Shown: in pieces, positions 1 through 6,146 of the stretch
Layout of the letters: the number at the start of each line of letters is the position of its first letter
Numbering within the stretch: the stretch's first letter is position 1
Virus record (IMG/VR): IMGVR_UViG_3300046028_000976
Coordinates: 1 to 29,008 of that record
Length of the DNA: 29,008 nucleotides
Reading direction: 5' to 3' (one strand)
DNA from: a virus
Program-made: the position numbers and the translations under genes
Notes under the pieces: model-generated
The model's database searches: none
The model's input: the letters and a program-made list of their open reading frames with translations, nothing else
What the model was told of the DNA's origin: nothing

Positions 1-1196
1 CTCCCAACGGCCACATTGTTTATACCAGTAGTGTTGTTTAGTAACGCTGCATAACCAACAGCCACATTATCGACACCCACGGTATTGTAGTAAAGTGCAG
101 TATTTCCAATAGCTATGTTTGACGAGCCGGTAGTGTTCCGATCTAAAGCAGCAGATCCTATAGCAACATTGTAGTTGCCAGATGTATTTAAACGTAGTGC
201 GCTAGAGCCCACAGCAATATTGCTATCTCCGCGTGTGTTGGTAGTTAATGCCGAAGACCCAACGGCCACGTTTGCAGTTCCAATAGTATTTGAATTGAGT
301 GCTATATAACCAACCGCTGTATTACTACTACCTGTCGTATTAGACGCTAAAGCGCTATTGCCAACTGCTGTGCTTGTGTTGGGAAAAGACCCACTGCCCG
401 CCCCTTTACCGACTGTCAAACCTTGCAAGCTAGAACTACCCGTCACTGTAAGAGTGGAGGAAGCTGTTATGGTTGTAAACGCTCCGGTTGTAGGAGTGGT
501 TGCACCCACAGTGCCATTGATATTAAAGCTGGCTGCAGTTCCGGTAATGTTTGTTCCCACCATTGAAGCTGGGGTATTTAGGATCGCACCATTACCTAAC
601 GTAGCTACACCGGTAACACCTAATGTTCCGGACAACGTAGCACTTGCGCCAGCCAATGTGCCCGTGATAGTGGGGGAGGCTGAAAGAACCAGATTACCAC
701 TACCTGTGGAAGTGGTTGTGCCCGTGCCACCGCTGGTAACTGGCAAAGCAGCGCCTAGCGTTAAAGAACTGAAATGTGAGGCCGCATCGACAACGTTTGT
801 GCCGTTGTTGAAAACCAACGTAGCTTTACCAGCTGGAACAGTGATGCCTGTGCCGGTCGTATTCTTAACGGTTTTTGCGCCTGTCCCCGTGTTGTTAATC
901 AGGTAAAACTTTTCAATCTGGCAACCTGAACCCAAGATTAAACTGCGTACAGAACCAATTCCGGTAGAGCTTTCAGTAATATTTAAACGCAAGTTTCTAG
1001 CAGCTTGCGTAGTAATGACGTCAGTAAGTGTGATTGTGACATCCGCATCTGTAGAAAAGTCTACCGTGGCGGAGCCTGTAATGGCCTCCCCCAGAACCGC
1101 GTCACCTAAGTTAGTGTTGGTGAGCGATCCCCAAGTGCCTGAATTTGCACCAGTTTCAAGCAATTCTACTTTTAGCGCAGACCATTGTGATGCCAT
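1..1196 (-). CDS. Tail fibre protein with 17-residue beta repeats (3' part beyond window)
   Basis: This minus-strand frame is open from the ATG at 1196 to the left edge, so 398 codons are visible and the C-terminus is missing. GGGAG lies 6 bases before the ATG. The N-terminal half (about residues 1-145) begins MASQWSALKVELLETG and has the look of phage fibre attachment domains that I recall from many marine and freshwater phages. A linker follows with the VTSGGTGTTT and VGATTPTTGAFTT patterns common in tail fibres. From about residue 272 there are 17-residue repeats of the form NxAVGxxALxxNTxGxx, about seven full copies, which are 51-bp tandem units in DNA. Such repeats form beta-rolls like the head of trimeric adhesins. 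It is probably a host-recognition fibre at the virion surface; the exact role is inferred. Confidence 0.85.
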   Translation of the reverse strand, partial: MASQWSALKVELLETGANSGTWGSLTNTNLGDAVLGEAITGSATVDFSTDADVTITLTDVITTQAARNLRLNITESSTGIGSVRSLILGSGCQIEKFYLINNTGTGAKTVKNTTGTGITVPAGKATLVFNNGTNVVDAASHFSSLTLGAALPVTSGGTGTTTSTGSGNLVLSASPTITGTLAGASATLSGTLGVTGVATLGNGAILNTPASMVGTNITGTAASFNINGTVGATTPTTGAFTTITASSTLTVTGSSSLQGLTVGKGAGSGSFPNTSTAVGNSALASNTTGSSNTAVGYIALNSNTIGTANVAVGSSALTTNTRGDSNIAVGSSALRLNTSGNYNVAIGSAALDRNTTGSSNIAIGNTALYYNTVGVDNVAVGYAALLNNTTGINNVAVG

Positions 1197-1264
1197 TCTA
1201 TACTCCCAATTTGTTTAAACACTTATGCCGTATTTACGGAATAACCGGGTTTTAGCCCAGCCCT

Positions 1265-1699
1265 TTAATACGAACTGCGGATCAGCGCTGTTGTTGACGT
1301 ATTGGCAGGCATTGTGATCGTAAAGTTGGATGACGTTTTGTCGCTTCCAAAATCTAACACTGCAATAGAGGGCTTGCCTACCACTGAGTCGTTATAGATC
1401 AATGCGCACCGTGCCGTTATTGTGCCAGTCCACGCGACGTTTGGGAAGCCCACATACGCTGTTGCATCAGATGTAGATGACGAAACACTCACCGGCGTTA
1501 GGATCGCTCCACCCGGTGAGTACGGTGCTGCGCCCGACGTTGCTGATACTTCGTTTGAACTTGAATACGCTGTGGTATCCGCATTCAGGTCGGCGTTCGC
1601 CGTGTACAAGGCAATCTTGATAACGTCGGTGGTAAGCGCATGTATACCTTGGTACAACTCCGCTTTGAAACTTGTGGTTTGGGTCTGGACAATGCTCAT
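1265..1699 (-). CDS. Conserved phage structural protein, function unknown
   Basis: This is a 144-residue protein that begins MSIVQTQTTSFKAELYQGIH. Its start overlaps the stop of the upstream adaptor-like gene by 4 bases (ATGA), so the two are translationally coupled. It is rich in Ser, Thr, Ala and Val with alternating polar and hydrophobic stretches, as expected of a beta-sandwich virion protein. I see no catalytic motif or membrane segment. Proteins with this opening (TSFKAEL.QG.H, then IALYTANA) recur in phage tail modules in my memory, without a known function. Its position between an adaptor-like gene and a fibre gene suggests a tail or tail-fibre-associated component. The 68 bases downstream hold a small CCGTA-TT-TACGG hairpin and no gene. 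Confidence 0.75.
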   Translation of the reverse strand: MSIVQTQTTSFKAELYQGIHALTTDVIKIALYTANADLNADTTAYSSSNEVSATSGAAPYSPGGAILTPVSVSSSTSDATAYVGFPNVAWTGTITARCALIYNDSVVGKPSIAVLDFGSDKTSSNFTITMPANTSTTALIRSSY

Positions 1700-2358
1700 T
1701 GCGGTGTGACCCTTGATTCAAAGCGGTAAGTGTCGGTTTGCTGTTTGCCATCGCCCAAGTTCTTCAAGAGTGCCAATGCTTCCATGTACTTTTGATTGTA
1801 CAGCGCGGTCATATCAGCTTCACCCTTCATGTAGGTGTTAGCTTCAACCAGTGTCCCATACAACAGCACAGAGCTAAAGTTAGTACCAAGCCATGTAGTA
1901 GTCGCAGTAACAATTGACTCAGGCATGATGAAATAACTAAGGTCTGTTACAAATGCAGCGCTGGGTGTAGGCCCAAGAATAAACTGCAACGTAGTTACAG
2001 GTGATGACGGGCCGTTGATTGCGTAATACTTTGGAACCCCTGTTGTGGCTGGATTAGGGTATGCCTCTTGCATGAACGCAGGGTCTTTGTTAAGCAAGTA
2101 GATAAAATTCCCACTGGCGTCAACCACAGCAAACGAATACACAGCCAGAAAGTCTGTGGGCGCATTAAACGTATTAACGCTTGCCGTTAAAGCTGTGGTC
2201 GATGTCTTACGTAAATTGGGTAGCGACACTGAGTTATAGATGCGCTGCTCCGCCTGCTGAATCATGGTGTTCATGTCAGTAGTGTCGAAGGTGTTCTGCG
2301 TGTAATCAGATACCGCAGTCACCAATTGGGAGTAAGTCAGCGCACCTAGTGTTGCCAT
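1696..2358 (-). CDS. Head-tail adaptor / tail tubular protein A-like
   Basis: This is a 220-residue protein that begins MATLGALTYSQLVTAVSDYT. A helical N-terminal part (about residues 5-45, with IQQAEQRIYN) precedes a beta-rich middle (APTDFLAVYSFAV) and a helical C-terminus (about 165-205). That pattern and length fit the adaptor proteins that sit under the portal in podoviruses (T7 gp11, P22 gp4 and phage SU10 adaptor type). The motif with Met-x-x-x-I-x-x-A-E-x-x-I-Y is typical of this group. It lies in a block with a second adaptor-like gene at 3201-3902, so the two probably form successive connector rings. The family call rests on recall and general pattern, not on alignment. Confidence 0.65.
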   Translation of the reverse strand: MATLGALTYSQLVTAVSDYTQNTFDTTDMNTMIQQAEQRIYNSVSLPNLRKTSTTALTASVNTFNAPTDFLAVYSFAVVDASGNFIYLLNKDPAFMQEAYPNPATTGVPKYYAINGPSSPVTTLQFILGPTPSAAFVTDLSYFIMPESIVTATTTWLGTNFSSVLLYGTLVEANTYMKGEADMTALYNQKYMEALALLKNLGDGKQQTDTYRFESRVTPQ

Positions 2359-2365
2359 ATAAACC

Positions 2366-2617
2366 TCAAGCCATTGGGCCGCGAGCCGTTATACCTTTGG
2401 TAGCCGCACCATTACCCCGGGTAACGATGCCTGTCTCTTTCACAGACTCTCTGCCTTGTGAGTTGTTGTACATGCCAACACTCATGCGCGGCTGCATAGC
2501 TGCCAAACTTTCAAGGCCAGAATCTTTTCCGGGCATCGTGGTTGCTTTTACGGTCTTGCCACTCATAGTATGGGGCTTTGCGTAGGCAGAAGCGGGGAGA
2601 TTGTTAACTTTGGGCAT
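2366..2617 (-). CDS. Small basic phage protein with degenerate ADG/KGKT-like tail
   Basis: This is an 83-residue basic protein, start ATG at 2617 with GGAGG upstream, 2 bases after the preceding stop. It is rich in Met, Gly, Lys and Ser and appears largely disordered. The C-terminus NGAATKGITARGPMA resembles the ADGxAxKGKTKG motif in the neighbours at 2620, 4412 and 5046, but is diverged. The N-terminal half contains MSGKTVKATTMPGKDSG, of no known function. I do not recognise a family. Lying within the head-tail connector block, it may be a minor virion or DNA-contacting protein; this is inference. Confidence 0.65.
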   Translation of the reverse strand: MPKVNNLPASAYAKPHTMSGKTVKATTMPGKDSGLESLAAMQPRMSVGMYNNSQGRESVKETGIVTRGNGAATKGITARGPMA

Positions 2618-2619
2618 GA

Positions 2620-2805
2620 TTAGCCTCCACGTTGATTGTTTACGCGTGCCATGTTGCGACCAACTTTCATCATCGCTTCGCCGGTCACACCAGAAGATTT
2701 TTTGCCGCCCTTGTCAGTGCCTTTTGTGGGGCCGCTATTGGGGAAGACTTTGACGTTTGTTTTGCCTTTTGAGGCAACGCCGTCAGCTGATTTTACGTAC
2801 GCCAT
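2620..2805 (-). CDS. Small basic protein carrying ADGVASKGKT motif
   Basis: This is a 61-residue, Lys- and Gly-rich protein with a good AAGGAG site before ATG 2805. The motif ADGVASKGKT sits near the N-terminus (residues 8-17), whereas related neighbours carry it at the C-terminus. The rest (PTKGTDKGGKKSSGVTG) is low complexity and likely disordered, ending in a short basic helix MMKVGRNMARVN. No known fold is visible. The base sequence coding for the motif is close to that at about 4460-4485, so the motif segment looks duplicated and moved between small genes. Its role is unknown; the positive charge fits a nucleic-acid or virion-interior role, which is speculative. Confidence 0.65.
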   Translation of the reverse strand: MAYVKSADGVASKGKTNVKVFPNSGPTKGTDKGGKKSSGVTGEAMMKVGRNMARVNNQRGG

Positions 2806-2815
2806 AATTAGCTCC

Positions 2816-3199
2816 TTAAGATATCGTTACTGTACCAACAATTGCTCTAGAAACCAAGTAGTTTGGTGTTAAAGCTGTATCAAAACTGCTGGCACCCCCA
2901 ACTGGATTCCAGCCCCATTGAATGTCTCGACTGCCGCCTGTAGGGAGGCCCGTTGCATTTGGCCCTGCAGTCACATACGTTGTGTCCCTACGCGGGTTGC
3001 GTACAGCTTGTGGGTCATCCACCGGGTACATACCCAACTGCAACTGAGGCTGATCGGGATCCCAGCAACTATCGCATACCAACAAGTTGTACGTCTTGGT
3101 CTTAATGACCTCTTTGCGTAGAGCTGTTAATTTGAATCGGAAGCCACAGCGGTCGCACATGGCGATACTGTTCTTGCCAGAAGCAAACCTATTGCCCAT
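2816..3199 (-). CDS. Zinc-ribbon phage protein of the tail/connector module
   Basis: This 127-residue protein has four cysteines in two CxxC pairs: C15/C18 (MCDRCGF) and C42/C45 (VCDSCWDPD). They are spaced 24 residues apart, as in a zinc ribbon. After the ribbon there is a Pro-rich stretch (QPQLQLGMYPVDDPQAVRNP) and a Gly/Thr-rich beta-like C-terminus. A one-base gap separates it from the upstream connector gene, so it belongs to the same transcript. Similar ribbon proteins occur beside connector genes in many podovirus-like genomes as far as I recall, without a proven function. No nuclease motif is present. It could be a structural adaptor stabilised by zinc. Confidence 0.75.
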   Translation of the reverse strand: MGNRFASGKNSIAMCDRCGFRFKLTALRKEVIKTKTYNLLVCDSCWDPDQPQLQLGMYPVDDPQAVRNPRRDTTYVTAGPNATGLPTGGSRDIQWGWNPVGGASSFDTALTPNYLVSRAIVGTVTIS

Positions 3200-3200
3200 T

Positions 3201-3902
3201 TCAAGTACCGCTTCCTATGTACATCTGGCGCGGTACAAAGCGCACTGAAGCCTTCTCACGATCTTCCGTAGAGGCCAAGTCCCACGCCTCGTCATACTGC
3301 TGTTTAAGAACTGGTAGGCGCTCGGCCCCATTGGGAACCTTCAAAGCCAAGTAGTACGCCAAACCTGCCACCATGCACGGTAAAAACCGGAACGGCACAT
3401 CCATCGTATTTATGCCAGTACCAGCGTCATCAATACGCTTTAACCGCCAGTACACAAACGTGTAAACTTGCGAGTTGTCTGGAACAGGCCAGACGGTAAT
3501 CGTGGGGATTTCCTGACGGCGCTCAATCCACACTTGAATAGGACGGGCTTGCTGCAACTTGTTTGGGATAGTGGCGTAAGTAGAAACACTTATACGCGTA
3601 ATGGTCAAGTCCGCCTGTGTCGATGCACTCCCTGCGCCTGTACGGATGACGTGCTCCATCAAATCCACAGTGTCCGCCGGAAGGTTGTACGTGGCTGTAC
3701 CGGGAACCAGAGCAATAGTCCCCTGTTCAAACGTCCACATGTTCAGGCCCCGATTAGCCCAATCAGCAAATAGAAGATTCAAACTTCGTCTTGCAGTACG
3801 CAAATCATAGCCCGTGCGCATCTCGGAACCAGCACGCTCAAACGCTTCCTCGACGATCTCCGTGAGGTCAAGATTAAATGCAGTGGTTCCAGAGGTAGCC
3901 AT
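3201..3902 (-). CDS. Head-tail connector / packaged-DNA stabilisation protein-like (gp4-like)
   Basis: This is a 233-residue protein. The N-terminal helical part (about 8-55) contains IVEEAFERAGSEMRTGYDL followed by an RRSLNLLFADWANRGLNMW segment. That is the typical opening of phage tail adaptor proteins related to P22 gp4 and of many uncultured podoviruses. A beta-rich middle (TYNLPADTVDLMEHVIR; ITVWPVPD) and a helical C-terminus (FLPCMVAGLAYYLALKVP) follow. Its start shares one base with the stop of the upstream gene (TAATG). It probably docks on the portal ring and seals packaged DNA. The family is recalled from pattern, and the function is inferred from it and from position. Confidence 0.75.
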   Translation of the reverse strand: MATSGTTAFNLDLTEIVEEAFERAGSEMRTGYDLRTARRSLNLLFADWANRGLNMWTFEQGTIALVPGTATYNLPADTVDLMEHVIRTGAGSASTQADLTITRISVSTYATIPNKLQQARPIQVWIERRQEIPTITVWPVPDNSQVYTFVYWRLKRIDDAGTGINTMDVPFRFLPCMVAGLAYYLALKVPNGAERLPVLKQQYDEAWDLASTEDREKASVRFVPRQMYIGSGT

Positions 3903-4135
3903 TATCTAAATCCTGCTGTTTTCTTTGCAATCGTTTTTGGTTGCGCTACGAATTGTTTTCCGGCTTTTTTGCCAGCACGTTTCGCACGCGTTGTCGCAGC
4001 GTACTCACTAGGGCTGAGACTTTTGATCGCAGCTTCTGGAAGGTATCGCTCACCTGTTTTACTAGACGGTTTTCCACTTTTGGTTCCCCACTTTTGGTCG
4101 CCCCAGTCTTTCAATGATTTCTGAGGCGCTTTCAA
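3902..4135 (-). CDS. Small basic conserved phage protein (TKSGKPS/TGERYLP type)
   Basis: This 77-residue, very basic protein contains KWGTKSGKPSSKTGERYLP (residues 15-33) followed by a helical Lys/Arg/Ala stretch (ATTRAKRAGKKAGKQF). I have seen the TKSGKPS...TGERYLP signature in small proteins of phages and some large algal viruses, without a function. It overlaps the upstream gene at 4132 by 4 bases (ATGA), and its stop overlaps the next start by one base, so it is tightly coupled. Its charge suggests nucleic-acid contact. There is no enzyme motif. Confidence 0.7.
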   Translation of the reverse strand: MKAPQKSLKDWGDQKWGTKSGKPSSKTGERYLPEAAIKSLSPSEYAATTRAKRAGKKAGKQFVAQPKTIAKKTAGFR

Positions 4136-4407
4136 TCTCGGTAACCCCCGCCTGCCGCCTTGTACTTCTTGGCAACAAGTTGCGCTTTACGCGCCGACCA
4201 CTGACCTGCGCCAGTGCCGTGAGTTGCTGCGGCTTTTACTTGGGACACAATCTTCTTGCGAAGACTGGGCTTTGTGTAATTGCCCGCAGCATTAACTTTC
4301 CCACCCTCTTTATACTGGGTAAAGTCAGTATCGTCCCGCCGGGCTTTCTTGACGCCCTTGGGCATTTTAGAGGGGGAGATGTCCCCCATACCACGGCTGG
4401 CCATCAT
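4132..4407 (-). CDS. Small basic protein with QWSARKAQL C-terminal motif
   Basis: This 91-residue basic protein ends with YTKPSLRKKIVSQVKA...GAGQWSARKAQLVAKKYK, residues about 44-84. That is a helix-turn-helix-like arrangement of Lys-rich segments, and I recognise it from small proteins of phages and bacteria of unknown function. Two consecutive ATG codons (4407 and 4404) can start it; no good ribosome binding site is visible, so expression may rely on coupling to the gene at 4412, whose stop is 4 bases upstream. It could bind DNA, by composition only. Confidence 0.7.
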   Translation of the reverse strand: MMASRGMGDISPSKMPKGVKKARRDDTDFTQYKEGGKVNAAGNYTKPSLRKKIVSQVKAAATHGTGAGQWSARKAQLVAKKYKAAGGGYRD

Positions 4408-4411
4408 GATA

Positions 4412-4801
4412 TTAGCAGGCTTTGCCGCCGGACTTCATGCCAACCATAGTACCTTTGGTCTTGCCTTTGGAAGCAACGCCGTCAGCACGACTAGAAGCAG
4501 AGCCGCCACTCTTTAAACCTGCGTGCGCTTTGGAAGCGGGTTTACCAGCATGCTTTGCCAGTGCTGCGGGCATACCGCCACCAGCCATTTTAGTTGCGCC
4601 TTTTTTCTTAGCCATCATTGCCATGAAGCCAGCATTCATTTTGGAAGCCATAGTATCACCACCTTTTGAAAATTTGCGGTTTTTATCCGCGTTAGAAAAT
4701 TCTTTACCCACGGACTGTGGGACTCCTACTTTCTTAGCAAACGATGGGTTGTTAGCCACTGCCGCCATGAAATTGTGTTGTTTTTTACTCGTCGAAGGCA
4801 T
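4412..4801 (-). CDS. Small basic two-module protein (MPSTSKKQHNFM head, ADGVASKGKTKG tail)
   Basis: This 129-residue protein has two parts. The N-terminal half begins MPSTSKKQHNFMAAVANNP and continues KKVGVPQSVGKEF, a pattern known from small phage and bacterial proteins of unknown function (DUF3008-like, from memory). The C-terminal half is Gly/Lys/Ala-rich low complexity and ends in RADGVASKGKTKG (about residues 106-118) plus a short tail with a terminal Cys. The start overlaps the stop of the upstream membrane-protein gene by one base (TAATG). The shared C-terminal motif in otherwise different small proteins suggests an appended tag-like module. Function unknown. Confidence 0.7.
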   Translation of the reverse strand: MPSTSKKQHNFMAAVANNPSFAKKVGVPQSVGKEFSNADKNRKFSKGGDTMASKMNAGFMAMMAKKKGATKMAGGGMPAALAKHAGKPASKAHAGLKSGGSASSRADGVASKGKTKGTMVGMKSGGKAC

Positions 4802-5049
4802 TACTTACCCCCTACGTACCAGTTAACAAGCTGAACTAAGCTTGCGCCTACAACGCTACTGGCCCCACCAACAAGCATCAAAACTTTCCAGCCACCTTTA
4901 GCCTCAGACAAAGTTTTGTCAATGGCCGTCAGCGTTACCTGCATAGCCTTCATGTTCTCCAACATCCTGTCCATATCATCTTGCAAATGCTTGATGTCAG
5001 ACGCATGCGTGGCTAACTCTCTGGCTGTCTGAATAGCGTCGTCAGTCAT
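4801..5049 (-). CDS. Coiled-coil plus C-terminal membrane segment protein (holin- or XhlA-like candidate)
   Basis: This 82-residue protein has an N-terminal heptad-like helix (about residues 8-50, IKHLQDDMDRMLENMKAM) and one strongly hydrophobic segment (about 54-78, VLMLVGGASSVVGASLVQLV). It ends in WYVGGK. A soluble coiled coil followed by a single membrane helix is the layout of XhlA-type haemolysin/holin accessory proteins and of several small phage membrane proteins. No endolysin gene is visible in this window, so a lysis role is possible but unproven. It overlaps both neighbours (ATGA upstream, TAATG downstream), so its dose is tied to the small basic proteins. Confidence 0.65.
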   Translation of the reverse strand: MTDDAIQTARELATHASDIKHLQDDMDRMLENMKAMQVTLTAIDKTLSEAKGGWKVLMLVGGASSVVGASLVQLVNWYVGGK

Positions 5050-5360
5050 ACCATCCGCCCTTTTGTCTTGCCCTTGGTGGCGCAGCCATCAGCCGCAGTT
5101 ACATAGCCCCCATCCTTACAGTTCCACGCCCTAAGTGATTTGTTTATGCGTGAGTCTGGGTCGTTGGCCGTCTTTGCGCTGGTCAGCTTCTTTTTCATCC
5201 CTTCCATCCTCGCACAGAAAGAGTCGCGCCGGGAGCCTCCTTCTGGCTGGGGCGGTTTCAAATTCATACCTTGCGCTTTGGCGGAGGCTCGCCCCTTGGC
5301 GTTCAAGCCGCCTTTGGGGTTCTTGCCTTCCTTGCGCGTCCATGCTGGTGATTTTGCCAT
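5046..5360 (-). CDS. Small basic conserved phage protein, DUF6321-like, with ADGCATKGKTKG tail
   Basis: This 104-residue protein begins MAKSPAWTRKEGKNPKGGLN and continues with KPPQPEGGSRRDSFCARMEG, which I recall as DUF6321-like in cyanophages and other aquatic phages. The C-terminus ADGCATKGKTKGRMV carries the motif shared with neighbours at 4412 and 2620. No clear ribosome binding site precedes ATG 5360: the 31 bases before it are AT-rich (positions 5361-5391) and might hold a promoter, though I see no convincing -35/-10 pair. Function unknown; a cytosolic or virion-interior nucleic-acid role is a guess from charge. Confidence 0.7.
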   Translation of the reverse strand: MAKSPAWTRKEGKNPKGGLNAKGRASAKAQGMNLKPPQPEGGSRRDSFCARMEGMKKKLTSAKTANDPDSRINKSLRAWNCKDGGYVTAADGCATKGKTKGRMV

Positions 5361-5391
5361 AATATATGTAATGTATTATGTTTTTTAAAGA

Positions 5392-5661
5392 TTAGCAATC
5401 TTGTGCGCCAGCGTACTGAGTGAAAGTCTTGAGCACGTCGTAAATCGCAGGGATCAGATCGCCTGACAGGTCTTCCATGTTGATGTAATGGGCCTGTTGT
5501 TGGATGCTGGGCCAACCTGCTCGGCGAGCTTCTTCCGTGGCGTGAATCTCGACCTGCACCTGAAGCTGGTCTTTTGTGCCAAAAAAGTTCGTGATCCTAG
5601 CGTAAGCCTGAGTTTCAGACTGACCGTTGGTGTTATTTACTGCTGTAATTTTAAGTGCCAT
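5392..5661 (-). CDS. Small conserved phage protein downstream of tail fibres
   Basis: The best start is ATG 5661 (protein begins MALKITAVNNTNGQSETQAY, 89 residues). A longer in-frame reading to 5718 would overlap the upstream gene and encodes an unlikely hydrophobic leader. The upstream gene stops 4 bases before this ATG, and a weak GGAAC lies 7 bases upstream. The sequence alternates beta-like strands (YARITNFFGTKDQLQVQVEI) with a C-terminal helix (IPAIYDVLKTFTQY). It sits in a three-gene set after the tail fibres (5392, 5666, 5971). That placement is typical of fibre assembly or fibre-associated proteins, but the function is unknown. Confidence 0.65.
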   Translation of the reverse strand: MALKITAVNNTNGQSETQAYARITNFFGTKDQLQVQVEIHATEEARRAGWPSIQQQAHYINMEDLSGDLIPAIYDVLKTFTQYAGAQDC

Positions 5662-5665
5662 GATG

Positions 5666-5968
5666 TTAGTTCCAAGGTAAAGGAGCAGGTTGGGGTGTAG
5701 GAATAGCGGCTTGAGCAATTAGGAAATCAACTTCGGTTTCCATGTTCGTTACACGCTCTGGGCCAAGGGCGGCTTGTGTCCACGCCAAAGCTTGTTCCTG
5801 TGTGATTTGGTCAAACGGCGTGAAGTCATCGGGGTTTGCAGGTAGCAAGTTGACCGAGTAGTTGACCTGTTGTCCGTCTTTGGCAATGGTGAAATTGCTC
5901 ATCACAACGGTTTGCGGTTCAGGCGTGTTCATGACCTGAAGTGAATTGATTGTCCATACAAATGCCAT
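5666..5968 (-). CDS. Small phage protein, DUF7936-like pattern, near tail fibres
   Basis: This 100-residue protein begins MAFVWTINSLQVMNTPEPQT with AGGAG 6 bases before the ATG. The order is a short beta region (VVMSNFTIAKDGQQVNYSVN), an acidic linker with FTPFDQITQEQALAWTQAAL, and a Pro-rich tail (TPQPAPLPWN). The combination of an N-terminal VWTI-x-x-L-x-V strand with an FTPFdxiTxExAxxWxxAAL helix recalls a widespread phage family of unknown function near tail-fibre genes (DUF7936-like, from memory). It may help fibre assembly; that is inference from position. Confidence 0.65.
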   Translation of the reverse strand: MAFVWTINSLQVMNTPEPQTVVMSNFTIAKDGQQVNYSVNLLPANPDDFTPFDQITQEQALAWTQAALGPERVTNMETEVDFLIAQAAIPTPQPAPLPWN

Positions 5969-5970
5969 GA

Positions 5971-6135
5971 TTACTCCTGAGTGATGGCTTGCGCCTTGAC
6001 TTGCTCAAATTGAGCGGCTTCTTGTTGCTGTTTGGCAATGTTGTTCATCACCAGAAAAGCACCTGTCTTAGACGGCATTTCGCCCAAAACGTCCATGATG
6101 AATTTTACTTCGTCGTCTGATAATTCAAGTTTCAT
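5971..6135 (-). CDS. Small phage protein of 54 residues
   Basis: The chosen start is ATG 6135 because AGGAGA lies 6 bases upstream. A longer in-frame reading to 6267 would run into the end of the tail-fibre gene and reads as non-coding. The protein begins MKLELSDDEVKFIMDVLGEM and is mostly helical, with a Gln/Ala-rich C-terminus (QQQEAAQFEQVKAQAI). I recall similar short proteins with the LSDDEVxxIxxxLxExP opening in phage tail regions, with no known role. It is followed 2 bases later by the start of the gene at 5968. Confidence 0.7.
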   Translation of the reverse strand: MKLELSDDEVKFIMDVLGEMPSKTGAFLVMNNIAKQQQEAAQFEQVKAQAITQE

Positions 6136-6146
6136 ATGTTCTCCTG

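Noticed and set aside
358-906. Long plus-strand frame of 182 codons
   Set aside because: It is antisense to the minus-strand fibre gene, has no binding site, and its Pro/Val-rich composition mirrors the repeats of the fibre gene on the other strand.
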